A stretch of 64,000 nt of DNA from Salinithrix halophila (GCF_042650125.1 NZ_JBHSAP010000009.1:62001-126000), one strand, 5' to 3'. Shown: positions 26,052-34,374, counted from the stretch's first letter. A program made the numbers and translations. The notes: generated from the letters alone by a model not told the origin.

Positions 26052-26332
26052 GTCAAGACCCCATTTTGTAGGCACCTAGAAAAAACCGGGCTAAGCAGCG
26101 AATTGGCGCCTGTATTCCACAGGCGCCAATTTATTTAATTTCCACTGGATCCGTTGATTATTGTAAGATGGCAGAAAGGTAAAGCCATTGACCTGTGACG
26201 GAAATGGAGGAGACATCCGTCACCCATTTTTGGTTAGGAGCATCTGCTGTCCTTTTTTCGCCGTGAAAAACACCCCTTAAAAGTAGTTCCGTTCACAGGG
26301 GGTTTTTCCTGTGTCTACTTTAAGGGGTGCAC
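26052..26332 (-). mobile_element. Internally deleted IS3-family (IS150-type) element
   Basis: On the minus strand the left end reads GTGCACCCCTTAAAGTAGACAC and the right end is the inverted AAGACCCCATTTTGTAGGCACC, two similar inverted repeats. Between them are two transposase pieces: GEKRTADAPNQKWVTDVSSI continuing to QWLYLSAI (start of the integrase core), joined out of frame at about 26166 to YNNQRIQWKLNKLAPVEYRR plus QFAA and a stop (26091). Most of the catalytic core is missing. The region 25895-26434 has no intact gene; 25895-26050 is featureless. Confidence 0.82.
26266..26329 (-). terminator. Long hairpin terminator downstream of ilvA, formed by the IS3 end
   Basis: CACCCCTTAAAGTAG (26315-26329) pairs with CTACTTTTAAGGGGTG (26271-26286), with an inner CACAGG/CCTGTG stem, followed by UUUUU on the minus strand. 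It combines an IS inverted repeat with terminator function and would end ilvA transcripts. Confidence 0.72.
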
Positions 26333-26434
26333 ATCACTAGGATCGGCTGACTTTTTTGAACTGGCTTGTTTCAGTTTCCTTGCCGCTGAGGGCCCCATAG
26401 GATGGACGGAGCAGCTCCATCAGGCAAGTATAGG

Positions 26435-27730
26435 TTATATTAACAATTGGAACAGGGTGGGATTTTTGTTGATCTCAATAAAAGGATACCCCTTCCGTTC
26501 CATCCGTTGGATCAAGGAGTGATAGTCCTCCCGCCGTTTTAGTTCGACACCGAGGAGGACGGGCCCCTGTTCCCGGCTGTTCTGCTTTGTATATTCAAAA
26601 CGGGTAATATCGTCCTCCGGGCCCAGCACATCGGCGATGAACTCTCGCAACGCCCCTGCCCGCTGGGGAAACTGGATCGTGAAATAATGTTTCAACCCTT
26701 CGTGAATGAGGGAACGCTCCTTGATCTCCTGCATTCGGTCAATATCATTGTTTCCCCCAGACAGGATACAGGCAACGTTTTTTCCTTTAATCTGTTCCCG
26801 GTACTGGTCGAGGACGGCGATCGGCAGGGCTCCGGCGGGTTCGGCGACGATGGCGTTCTCGTTGTATAGCTCCAGGATGGTCGTGCAGACCTTTCCTTCA
26901 GGTACAGCGGCGAATTCGTCCACCAACTCGCGGCAGATCCCCAAATTGATCTCTCCCACCCGGCGAACAGCGGCACCATCTACGAATTTATCGATGGCGT
27001 CGAGAGCCATCACTTCCCCTTTCTCCACCGAACGGGCCATGGAAGGAGCTCCCGCCGGTTCCACCCCGACGATCTGCGTCCCGGGACTCAGGGCTTTCAC
27101 ATAAGAAGCCACTCCGGAGATCAATCCCCCGCCCCCGACACTGAGAAAGAGATAATCCAGCGGTTCCTGCATATCGTTCAGGATCTCCAGCCCTACCGTC
27201 CCCTGACCCGCGATGGTTTTCGGGTTGTCGAAGGGATGGATAAAAGCCGCCCCATGTTGTTTACTGTCCGCCAAAGCCTGAGCGAGGGAATCGTCGAAGG
27301 TGTCCCCCGTCAACACGACCTCGACGAAGGAGCCCCCAAAATGCTTCACTTGGTTCACCTTTTGTCTCGGTGTCGTGCTAGGCATGAAAATCTTCCCGTT
27401 GATCTTGAGTGCTTGGCATGAGTAAGCCACACCTTGGGCGTGATTTCCGGCACTGGCACAGACCACCCCATTTTTCAGCTTCTCCTCCGGCAGGTGGCGG
27501 ATCACATTATAAGCTCCGCGAATCTTGAAGGAACGGACCACCTGAAGGTCTTCTCTTTTCAAAAGAAGGTTGCAACCATACCGTTGGGAAAGAATGGGGT
27601 TCTGTTGCAAGGGTGTATGGGTAACCACGTCCTTCAGAAGGTGGTTGGCCACGATGACATCTTCCACGGACACTTTGGAAGATGGTTGAGAATTTCGTTC
27701 TTTTACTCCGGTTTGCGTCGCTTCTTTCAC
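26435..27730 (-). CDS. ilvA: Threonine dehydratase (biosynthetic type)
   Basis: PLP enzyme deaminating threonine to 2-oxobutyrate for isoleucine synthesis. The protein has 431 residues. The PLP lysine lies in VRSFKIRGAYN (about residues 67-77), the glycine-rich phosphate loop is SVGGGGLISG, and a C-terminal ACT-like regulatory domain (KHYFTIQFPQRAGALREFIA) follows, of the single-domain IlvA type. A GTG start with GGGGGAT upstream is used. It stands alone, away from other ilv genes. A plausible promoter (TTGCCA, 18 bp, TATCAT) lies just upstream. Confidence 0.95.
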   Translation of the reverse strand: MKEATQTGVKERNSQPSSKVSVEDVIVANHLLKDVVTHTPLQQNPILSQRYGCNLLLKREDLQVVRSFKIRGAYNVIRHLPEEKLKNGVVCASAGNHAQGVAYSCQALKINGKIFMPSTTPRQKVNQVKHFGGSFVEVVLTGDTFDDSLAQALADSKQHGAAFIHPFDNPKTIAGQGTVGLEILNDMQEPLDYLFLSVGGGGLISGVASYVKALSPGTQIVGVEPAGAPSMARSVEKGEVMALDAIDKFVDGAAVRRVGEINLGICRELVDEFAAVPEGKVCTTILELYNENAIVAEPAGALPIAVLDQYREQIKGKNVACILSGGNNDIDRMQEIKERSLIHEGLKHYFTIQFPQRAGALREFIADVLGPEDDITRFEYTKQNSREQGPVLLGVELKRREDYHSLIQRMERKGYPFIEINKNPTLFQLLI

Positions 27731-27820
27731 TGGTCCATCCCCCGATTGTTTTACCGCTCATGATACACCTTCGACGGACTGCTTGGCAACCGTTTCGTGG
27801 AAAAACACAAGAGAGCAACG

Positions 27821-28534
27821 TTATCTGGGTAAGGCGCTCAGCACAACAAAGATGAGGTTTGACAGTCCATGAGCCAACATCGGCGGAACAATCGAACCCG
27901 ATCTTTCGTAAAGCCAACCAAAAACCACACCGCCGATAAAAGTCAAGGGAAGAAGATGGTACAGAGGAATATGGGCCAGGGAGAAAATGGCGGCATTGAT
28001 CGACAAGCCCATCAAAATACCGAACCGGGTTCGGAAAAAAGCGTAGAAAACGCCTCGGTATACGATTTCCTCATAGAGGGGGGAAATTACAGCAGCACTG
28101 ATCAGCGCAACGAATATGCCGATTATGCTCCGGTTGTTTTGTATAGAATCCGCCCTGGCATTATCATAAGAAAAACCCAAAACCTCCACAGCTGTCATGA
28201 TAAGAGCGGCTACCGCCACAAGAAAGATGGACCCAAGAAAAATCCATTTCCAAACACTCCGGTGAAAACGGCGAAACCCGACCGCTTTCCACGAGAGCCC
28301 GTAGGGCCTGATACATAAAACATAGACGGCCAGCGTGAATACAACCGCCATGACGGCTCCGGTTCCCGTTCCTGCATAAAGGTCATTTTTCGTAAGATTC
28401 CGCAGATAGTGAAACAACCCGATTTCGATCACAGGTGTAACGATGAAGAACGTCAATACCAGTACTGCCGTGATCGGTTTCCACGACCACGGGACACGAT
28501 TGGGCCCGACGACTCTATCCGTGTTCATGTTCAC
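27821..28534 (-). CDS. CPBP-family intramembrane protease (CAAX/Abi type)
   Basis: A 237-residue membrane protein with the CPBP motifs: PLYEEIVYRGVFYAFF (EExxxR) near residues 152-167, FSLAHIP, and PPMLAHGLSN. These place Glu-Glu, Arg and His residues of the glutamic intramembrane protease active site within helices. Its start overlaps the end of the MerR gene by 4 bases, so the two are co-translated and should share the MerR-controlled promoter. Possible roles include peptide/bacteriocin self-immunity; the substrate is unknown. Confidence 0.85.
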   Translation of the reverse strand: MNMNTDRVVGPNRVPWSWKPITAVLVLTFFIVTPVIEIGLFHYLRNLTKNDLYAGTGTGAVMAVVFTLAVYVLCIRPYGLSWKAVGFRRFHRSVWKWIFLGSIFLVAVAALIMTAVEVLGFSYDNARADSIQNNRSIIGIFVALISAAVISPLYEEIVYRGVFYAFFRTRFGILMGLSINAAIFSLAHIPLYHLLPLTFIGGVVFGWLYERSGSIVPPMLAHGLSNLIFVVLSALPR

Positions 28535-29280
28535 TCTCCTTTTTGATAGCGTTCATAGATCAGAGAGGCCTCCTCCAAAAATTCCAACATGTTCTCGTCG
28601 ATGGGGTATAGCCGCAGTTTTTCGGACTGCTCGGGGTCCTTTCTCACTTCCCAAAACCGGTTCATCATCGCTTCATCTCCCTCAAAAATGTCTCGCGTTT
28701 TTTCATCGATTCGAGCGATAACCTCTTGAACGATCGGTGAAGCCGGCCCTTGATCCCGGTGGTCAGCAAGGATACGCAACAAATGGATCCACTCCTCTGT
28801 CTCTGCTGAATGATCCTCGAGCACGGGCAATCTCCGGAGGCGAACCTGTTCCTCCTCCGTAAACCATTTCCGCAGGTGCCGGTCTCGCTCGTCATCATCC
28901 ACTTCGGACAGCCGGATGAACTGATTGACAATCTTCCAGTCCCATCCTCCCTCAACCTCCACTGACCGCAAGATCGATATCAGCCCTTTCTCCATTTCCT
29001 CCAAACGATTTTTCTCCTGACGGAGAGCGCTCAATTGTTTTTTCAGCAGCTGGTCGGGATCTTTTCGATGATGATCCAAGACCGCCCGAATGTCTTTCAG
29101 GGGCAACCCCACTCTCTTTAACATCTTCACTTGGGCCAGTTTCATCAGGTCCTCCTGCGTATACAACCGATGCCCGTGTTGGTTTCTCTCTGCCGGGCCG
29201 ACCAACCCGATTTCGTCATAATGATGAAGGGTTCGAACAGTTAAACCGAGCCGTTTCGCAGCTTCTCCCACGGTGATCAA
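28531..29280 (-). CDS. MerR-family regulator with TipAS-like C-terminal domain
   Basis: The N-terminal winged helix LITVGEAAKRLGLTVRTLHH plus YDEIGLV is typical of MerR/TipA proteins; a long coiled-coil dimerisation helix and a helical C-terminal domain of about 150 residues follow, resembling TipAS ligand-binding domains. Two starts are possible: ATG at 29289, which directly abuts AAGGAGG, or TTG at 29280, nine bases from it. I prefer the TTG because of spacing. The promoter has a 19-bp spacer containing a dyad, so the gene is likely self-regulated together with the CPBP protease. Confidence 0.85.
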   Translation of the reverse strand: MITVGEAAKRLGLTVRTLHHYDEIGLVGPAERNQHGHRLYTQEDLMKLAQVKMLKRVGLPLKDIRAVLDHHRKDPDQLLKKQLSALRQEKNRLEEMEKGLISILRSVEVEGGWDWKIVNQFIRLSEVDDDERDRHLRKWFTEEEQVRLRRLPVLEDHSAETEEWIHLLRILADHRDQGPASPIVQEVIARIDEKTRDIFEGDEAMMNRFWEVRKDPEQSEKLRLYPIDENMLEFLEEASLIYERYQKGE

Positions 29281-29305
29281 AGGGTCCATCCTCCTTCTGT
29301 ATCGA

Positions 29306-29336
29306 ATCATACTCCCTCACGTTGCGTGAGGGGCAA
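29306..29336 (-). promoter_or_regulatory. MerR-type promoter/operator
   Basis: Minus strand -35 TTGCCC (29331-29336), a 19-bp spacer, -10 TATGAT (29306-29311). The spacer contains the dyad CCTCACGCAACGTGAGG. The long spacer with a central palindrome is the hallmark of MerR-activated promoters, which the regulator untwists on ligand binding. Confidence 0.85.
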
Positions 29337-29353
29337 GAGAAAAATTCCAATCC

Positions 29354-29380
29354 ATAAAAAAACTCCGGGTTCCCGGAGTT
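29354..29380 (-). terminator. Terminator of dapF
   Basis: AACTCCGGG / CCCGGAGTT stem with minimal loop followed on the minus strand by a run of U. Lies 20 bases after the dapF stop. Confidence 0.88.
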
Positions 29381-29399
29381 CGTTCTTGACTACTTCCCT

Positions 29400-30242
29400 T
29401 TATCTGTTCCACTCTCCCTCGAATACGGTAACCGCGGGGCCCGTCATGTAGACACGGCCATCCTCTTCATTCCATTCGATGAGGAGGTCGCCCCCTTTCA
29501 GGTGAACCAAGGCCCGGCGGTCGGCACGGCCTCGAAGGACCGAAGCGACGAGGGCCGCACAGGCTCCAGTTCCACAGGCCATCGTTTGGCCAACCCCCCG
29601 TTCCCATACCCGCATGTCCATCTCGTCGCGGGAGCGGATGGTGATGAACTCCACATTGGTCTTGTTCGGGAAGTAGGGGTGGGTTTCAACCAACGGTCCC
29701 CACTGCTCCAACGGGTAACCTCTAGCATCCTCCACTTCGATGACGGCATGAGGGTTACCCATGGAAACGGCGGTGAATGTATAGGCCCGCTCCTCTCCCC
29801 TGTTGTTCACTTGAAGGGTCCGGTCCACCACGGTTTCCCCCTCAACAGCGGCGGGAATGTCTTTGCTCGCAAGTACAGGGCGGCCCATATCGACTCGAAC
29901 AAGGCGGTCCATTCCGTCCCCCTCCAACCAGACACGTTGTACACCGGCCTGTGTCTCCACGGTGAGTGCCTGGCGGGCTCCGGAAATCCGTTCGTAGTAG
30001 TATAAGGCCACACAGCGGACAGCGTTGCCGCACTGCTCCGCCTCACTTCCGTCTGCGTTGAGAATCCGCATCCGGAAATCAGCGATTGCCGAAGGCAGGA
30101 TATAAACCAGTCCATCAGCCCCGATCCCGGTGTGCCGGTCGCATATATTCCTCGCCAACTTACCTGCCTCTACAGGGAGTCTCGTTTCTCCAGCGATAAT
30201 CACAAAGTCGTTGCCAAGACCGTGCATTTTGGTAAATTTCAT
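29400..30242 (-). CDS. dapF: Diaminopimelate epimerase
   Basis: Converts LL-DAP to meso-DAP for lysine and peptidoglycan. The 280-residue product starts MKFTKMHGLGNDFVII. The two catalytic cysteines are seen in ADGSEAEQCGNAVRCVALY and in MACGTGACAALVA. The ATG at 30242 fits the family exactly; the longer frame to 30386 is spurious. The nearest ribosome-site-like purine block (GGGGGGAGG) is separated from the start by a stable hairpin (30243-30270). Downstream of yloB with a 160-bp gap. Confidence 0.95.
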   Translation of the reverse strand: MKFTKMHGLGNDFVIIAGETRLPVEAGKLARNICDRHTGIGADGLVYILPSAIADFRMRILNADGSEAEQCGNAVRCVALYYYERISGARQALTVETQAGVQRVWLEGDGMDRLVRVDMGRPVLASKDIPAAVEGETVVDRTLQVNNRGEERAYTFTAVSMGNPHAVIEVEDARGYPLEQWGPLVETHPYFPNKTNVEFITIRSRDEMDMRVWERGVGQTMACGTGACAALVASVLRGRADRRALVHLKGGDLLIEWNEEDGRVYMTGPAVTVFEGEWNR

Positions 30243-30275
30243 GGTTGTGGCGCCTATCTTACAAGCAGGCGCCTC
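30243..30275 (-). promoter_or_regulatory. Hairpin between Shine-Dalgarno and start of dapF
   Basis: On the minus strand the sequence runs GGGGGGAGGCGCCT, loop GCTTGTAAGAT, AGGCGCC, ACAACC, ATG. The stem GGCGCCT/AGGCGCC partly overlaps the purine block; folding would bring GGGGGG close to the ATG, while in linear form it is about 30 bases away. It could be a translation bypass, or a control element; the sequence shows the structure only. Confidence 0.6.
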
Positions 30276-30401
30276 CCCCCTTCTCCTGGGCAGACCAAAA
30301 GCGAACCGGGGGCTTAAGCCATCGGTCCGCGGGATCTCCCGCAACGGTTTTCTTTGAGGATACCGCAGGTGGGAGAGGTTTTTCAATCGTTACCTTTTGC
30401 T

Positions 30402-33140
30402 TTAGTGAGAGCGAGTGACGAGCCGACGGGCGGGACGCAAGAGATCGATGCCGCCAGCGGCCAGGGTAGGCAATGCTGCTGCAACAATGACCAAGGCCCA
30501 TTCCCTAAAGCTAAGAGCGACGGTATGGAAAATGGGCTGAAGAGGCGGATAGTACATCACACCTAGCATCAAAGCTGCTGAGGAGATAACAGCCAGCACC
30601 AGCAAAAGGTTGCTGAGAGGGTTGCGATGAAAGATCGTCTGCGTGCTCCGGCAATCGAAGACATAGATGAGCTGAGCCATTACCAACGTGGCAAAGGCGA
30701 TCGTCTGGGAACGAACCAGATCTTCCGGCATCTCGGAGTAGGCAATCCAGAACGCCCCCAGAGTAGAAGTTCCGATCAGGAGCCCCCGCGTCAGGATCTT
30801 CCACCCCACACCACGGGCGAAAATATTTTCCCGGCTGTTCCTGGGCGGTCGGTCCATCGTATCCTCTTCCGCCGGATCGACGCCAAGGGCCATCGCCGGG
30901 AGCCCGTCGGTTACCAGGTTGACCCATAGGATCTGAATCGGGACCAAAGGCAACGGCATTCCCGCGAGCATCGCCAAAAACATAACCAAAATCTCCCCTA
31001 CATTAGAGGCTAGCAGATAGCTGATGAACTTACGAATATTGTCGTAGATACTCCGCCCCTCTTCGATGGCGGAAACGATGGTAGCGAAGTTGTCGTCAGC
31101 CAGAACGAGAGAAGAAGCTTCCTTAGAGACATCAGTCCCCGTTACCCCCATGGCGATCCCGATGTCCGCCGCCTTAATCGCCGGAGCATCGTTGACTCCG
31201 TCTCCGGTCATGGCGACCACATGTCCTTCTTCCTGGAGCGCTTTGACAATTCGGAGTTTGTGTTCCGGGGAAACCCGGGCATACACCTGGATTTCCCTCG
31301 CCTTCTCCTGGAACTCTGTGGCGCTCATTCTCTGGATGTCGTTCCCGTTGACGGTGAGCCCCCCGCCCTTGAGAATTCCCAGTTGGCGGGCGATCGCGAC
31401 GGCGGTGGTCTGGTGGTCGCCGGTAATCATCACCGTCTGGATCCCGGCCCGGCGGCAAGTGCGGATCGCTTCTTTTACTTCTTCCCGGGGCGGATCGATC
31501 ATGCCTGCAAGACCGACAAACACAAGGTTTCGTTCAGCCGTTTGTTCCCTCTCGGGAGCGGACCCGCTCCACTCCCGGTAGGCAAAACCCAGATTGCGGA
31601 GAGCCATTGCCGCCAGCTGCTCATTGTTTTGGATTACCTTCGCCCTTATCGTCTCCGTCAGTGGGACGGGGCGCCCGTTTTGAAGGATATGGGTGCATCG
31701 GCCCAGAAGCACATCGGGGGCTCCTTTGGTGAAGAGAAATCGCTGCCCTTTCGCCCCTTCGACCCATACCGACATCATCTTCCGCTCGGAGTCAAAGGGA
31801 AACTCCTTCCGTCTGTTCCACGTCTTGGACAGCTCTTCGGCGGTCAAACCGCCCTTGGCCCCGGCGACAAGAAGTGCTCCTTCCGTCGGATCTCCGTCTA
31901 CCCTCCAGGATTCCTGTTTGCGCCGTAACATCCCTTCTCGAGTGCTTTCACCGATTAGCCGTGCGTTATTGCAAAGAACCGCAATTTCCAACAGCCGTTT
32001 CAAGGATGCATTCCGCTGTGGAAGAATTTTTTCCTCGCCTTGACGGAACTCCCCTGTGGGATCGTACCCGGACCCGGAAAGTTCCAGACTCCGCCCGTCA
32101 CACCATAAGTGAGTGACGGTCATTTTGTTTTGAGTAAGGGTCCCCGTCTTATCAGAACAAATCACCGAGGCACAGCCGAGGGTCTCCACGGAAGGAAGCT
32201 TCCGTACAATGGCCCGCCGCTTGATCATCCGCTGTACCCCGAGGGCAAGGGCGATCGTCACAATCGCTGGCAGCCCTTCTGGAATAGCGGCCACAGCAAG
32301 GCTGACACCGGCGAGGAACATCTTGTAGGCATCGTGGCCATGGATGATACCCGTCAGTACCACCACTGCTGTCAAGGCAAGAGCGACCACGATCAAGATT
32401 TTTCCGAGTTGTTCCAACCGGCGTTGTAAAGGGGTCTCCATCGTTTCCGTGGTCTGGATCAAATGGGCGATCTTCCCCATCTCCGTTTCCATCCCCGTAT
32501 GGACAACAACGCCGACCCCAGTTCCACGGACAGCCATTGTACCCAGATAAGCCATGTTTTTTCTGTCCCCAAGGGGAATATCCCCTGCCGGAAGCTTTGC
32601 GATGTTCTTGCTGACCGGAACCGATTCCCCGGTAAGGGCGGACTCCTCGATATACAAATTCCCTGTCTGAATAAGGCGCAGGTCAGCGGGAACCCGGTCC
32701 CCACTCTCCAGAGAAACGATATCCCCCGGAACCAGCATGGACGCCTGAATACGTGTCCATGCCCCTCCGCGTTTCACCCGGGCCATAGGTGCCGACAATT
32801 CCTTTAAAGCGGTAAGGCTCTTTTCTGCCCGGAATTCCTGGACGAAACCAAGGATAGCGTTCAGGACAACGATGGCAATGATAGCGATAGCATCCGTGTA
32901 TTCCCCAAGCAACCCAGAGACTAACGTAGCTGCCAACAACACTAACACCATGAAATCCTTGAATTGGTTCAACAATAAGGTAACAGGGGATATCTTTTGT
33001 CCTTCAACTAATTGGTTGGGTCCCACTTTTTCTAGTCGGTGTTGGGCCTCCGCATCATCCAGTCCCTCGGCGGGATCGACTTTTAAATAACGAGTGACCT
33101 GTTCTGCGTCCCAGTCGACGTAACGGCTGCCTTCTGACAC
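30402..33140 (-). CDS. yloB: SERCA-type Ca2+-translocating P-type ATPase (YloB)
   Basis: A 912-residue P2A-type ATPase. In order: cation ATPase N-terminal domain, actuator loop LTGES (in SALTGESVPVSKN), ion site PEGLPAIVTIALALG in M4, phosphorylation motif DKTGTLTQNKMTV, and hinge TGDGVNDAPAIKAA. Segment M6 reads QILWVNLVTDGLPAMALG, carrying the Asn, Thr and Asp ligands used by SERCA pumps, which supports calcium. The GTG start at 33140 follows AAAGGGGGAGGG. In Bacillus YloB contributes to spore germination and calcium export. It lies two genes from dapF with no shared promoter seen. Confidence 0.93.
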   Translation of the reverse strand: MSEGSRYVDWDAEQVTRYLKVDPAEGLDDAEAQHRLEKVGPNQLVEGQKISPVTLLLNQFKDFMVLVLLAATLVSGLLGEYTDAIAIIAIVVLNAILGFVQEFRAEKSLTALKELSAPMARVKRGGAWTRIQASMLVPGDIVSLESGDRVPADLRLIQTGNLYIEESALTGESVPVSKNIAKLPAGDIPLGDRKNMAYLGTMAVRGTGVGVVVHTGMETEMGKIAHLIQTTETMETPLQRRLEQLGKILIVVALALTAVVVLTGIIHGHDAYKMFLAGVSLAVAAIPEGLPAIVTIALALGVQRMIKRRAIVRKLPSVETLGCASVICSDKTGTLTQNKMTVTHLWCDGRSLELSGSGYDPTGEFRQGEEKILPQRNASLKRLLEIAVLCNNARLIGESTREGMLRRKQESWRVDGDPTEGALLVAGAKGGLTAEELSKTWNRRKEFPFDSERKMMSVWVEGAKGQRFLFTKGAPDVLLGRCTHILQNGRPVPLTETIRAKVIQNNEQLAAMALRNLGFAYREWSGSAPEREQTAERNLVFVGLAGMIDPPREEVKEAIRTCRRAGIQTVMITGDHQTTAVAIARQLGILKGGGLTVNGNDIQRMSATEFQEKAREIQVYARVSPEHKLRIVKALQEEGHVVAMTGDGVNDAPAIKAADIGIAMGVTGTDVSKEASSLVLADDNFATIVSAIEEGRSIYDNIRKFISYLLASNVGEILVMFLAMLAGMPLPLVPIQILWVNLVTDGLPAMALGVDPAEEDTMDRPPRNSRENIFARGVGWKILTRGLLIGTSTLGAFWIAYSEMPEDLVRSQTIAFATLVMAQLIYVFDCRSTQTIFHRNPLSNLLLVLAVISSAALMLGVMYYPPLQPIFHTVALSFREWALVIVAAALPTLAAGGIDLLRPARRLVTRSH

Positions 33141-33492
33141 GTTCCCTCCCCCTTTGTCCCAAAACATCTCATGTTAACCCTATTCAGACAGGCCCTCAAA
33201 AATACCAAGGCCCCTTCTAGGGGGGACAAGGAGGCATCCTCACATCGGCTCCCGTTGTCATGATGGTTTTTGGTGGATGGCGAAAGACAAGCTTGCTTTG
33301 CTCGTAACAGGGAAGAAAAAAGGCCCTAAGTAGATGGGATCCAGACAAATTCGATAATGAAACCGCTTTAATCGTGTTATATAACACAATAACCAATTTG
33401 TTCCACAAAAGAAACCCCTGTATAGTAAGGATTACAAGCAGAACCGATCACCCAGAAATCGGCATCCAAACCCCACCAAAGGGGGTGTACCC
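33141..33492. other. Intergenic region between yloB and the Crh-like gene
   Basis: Divergent 352-bp gap. The left part shows no gene; small open frames on both strands lack ribosome sites. The right part holds the promoter and a cre-like site for the Crh-like gene (33358-33426). Confidence 0.5.
33358..33426 (+). promoter_or_regulatory. Promoter and cre-like site of the Crh-like gene
   Basis: -35 TTGTTC (33398-33403), 17-bp spacer, -10 TATAGT (33421-33426). Upstream, TGAAACCGCTTTAA (33358-33371) matches the cre consensus at 13 of 14 positions, about 30 bases before the -35, a position compatible with activation or looping by CcpA. Confidence 0.65.
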
Positions 33493-33849
33493 TTGCGCCT
33501 GGTACGTCACATGACCTTACGCCAACCTCTCACACAGAGAACCGTGCTCCCGCTGATTCAAAGAGCGGAATCCTTCCCCCATATTCATGTTTCCTTTTAC
33601 CAAAAAAATGTTACAGTCAATGCAAAAAGCCTTCTGAGCACCAGTTGGTTTCTTACGAATCTCCAGCCCGGTGATTCCTTTTCCCTCATTGTAGAAGGAA
33701 GACGCTCTGAACACGCCTTGAACCGATTCAATCAATTGCTGTTACCTATCATCTATCCTCCCCACCTAAAAAAATCCCGCCCCCTCACGATTCAGCCAAC
33801 CAGTACAAGAAAAGGACATATCATGATCGCTTCTGAAACCAACCCTTAG
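33493..33849 (+). CDS. Crh/HPr-like protein lacking the catalytic histidine
   Basis: A 118-residue protein whose first about 88 residues align with HPr/Crh. RQPLTQRTVLPLIQRAESF corresponds to Crh KTGLQARPAALFVQEANRF: Leu, Arg17, Gln, Ala and Phe are conserved, but the His15 position is Thr14. The regulatory Ser46 region VNAKS (residues 42-46) is identical to Crh, and SLIVEGRRSEHALNRFNQLL resembles the last helix. A 30-residue tail follows. The TTG start has AAAGGGGG upstream. A protein that could be phosphorylated on Ser but not on His would act in CcpA signalling, not in PTS transfer. Divergence is large, so function is inference. Confidence 0.65.
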   Translation: MRLVRHMTLRQPLTQRTVLPLIQRAESFPHIHVSFYQKNVTVNAKSLLSTSWFLTNLQPGDSFSLIVEGRRSEHALNRFNQLLLPIIYPPHLKKSRPLTIQPTSTRKGHIMIASETNP

Positions 33850-33890
33850 AAAAAATCACCCGTTTCCCTCAGGGAAACGGGTGATTTTTC
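33850..33890. terminator. Bidirectional terminator, Crh-like gene / Csp-like gene
   Basis: Stem AAATCACCCGTTTCCCT / AGGGAAACGGGTGATTT with a one- to three-base loop; A-run on the left, T-run on the right. Confidence 0.92.
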
Positions 33891-33916
33891 ATTCAACCAG
33901 CCCTATATAGAGCTGA

Positions 33917-34252
33917 TTAGGCCGCGACGACCATTTTCCGGCAGATCTCGGCACATGCAAAACAAGCTTCGGCGCACTCCCGGCAATGAACACGGTCGTG
34001 TTTCAAACACTCTTCCCCGCAGGCCTCGCAGACTCTGGCACACAACTCACAGATTTCAACGGCGAAAGGGCTGTTGCGGGACATCGCTTGGGCGGCAAAG
34101 CTACAAATTTCGGCACACTCCCGGTCCAAGCGAATACAGTCGGCCATCATAGAAGCTTCTTCCTCGCGCAAACACGCATCAAAACAGTGATTACAGGCTT
34201 CCATACAAGCCAAGCACGCTTCGATGCACTCCTTAAACTTCTGATGGGACAT
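33917..34252 (-). CDS. Four-helix-bundle Cys-rich protein (Csp/YhjQ-like copper binding)
   Basis: A 111-residue protein with 19 cysteines, mostly in helical CxxxC and CxxC repeats (ECIEACLACMEACNHCFDAC, CELCARVCEACGEEC, CRECAEACFACAEIC). This is the pattern of cytosolic copper storage proteins (Csp3) and YhjQ/DUF326. The ATG at 34252 has AAGGAGG nine bases upstream. No signal peptide, so cytosolic. Divergently arranged to an Rrf2 regulator; copper role is by family, not shown here. Confidence 0.85.
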   Translation of the reverse strand: MSHQKFKECIEACLACMEACNHCFDACLREEEASMMADCIRLDRECAEICSFAAQAMSRNSPFAVEICELCARVCEACGEECLKHDRVHCRECAEACFACAEICRKMVVAA

Positions 34253-34345
34253 AACCAAAACCCTCCTTAATTGGTATTCAACCCTCTATAGAGTCATTTG
34301 CCTCTCCTCCTCTTGACTAAACGGGGTTATTAGGAATTTTAGGGA

Positions 34346-34374
34346 TTGTCATTGCTCCTTAATGTAATTATAAT
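34346..34374 (+). promoter_or_regulatory. Promoter of the Rrf2 gene
   Basis: -35 TTGTCA (34346-34351), 17-bp spacer, -10 TATAAT (34369-34374). The -10 is only about 25 bases from the start codon, giving a short leader. AT-rich surroundings could hold the Rrf2 operator. Confidence 0.8.

Noticed and set aside
33217..33408. 63-codon minus-strand frame upstream of yloB
   Set aside because: No ribosome site or motif; overlaps the promoter region of the Crh-like gene.
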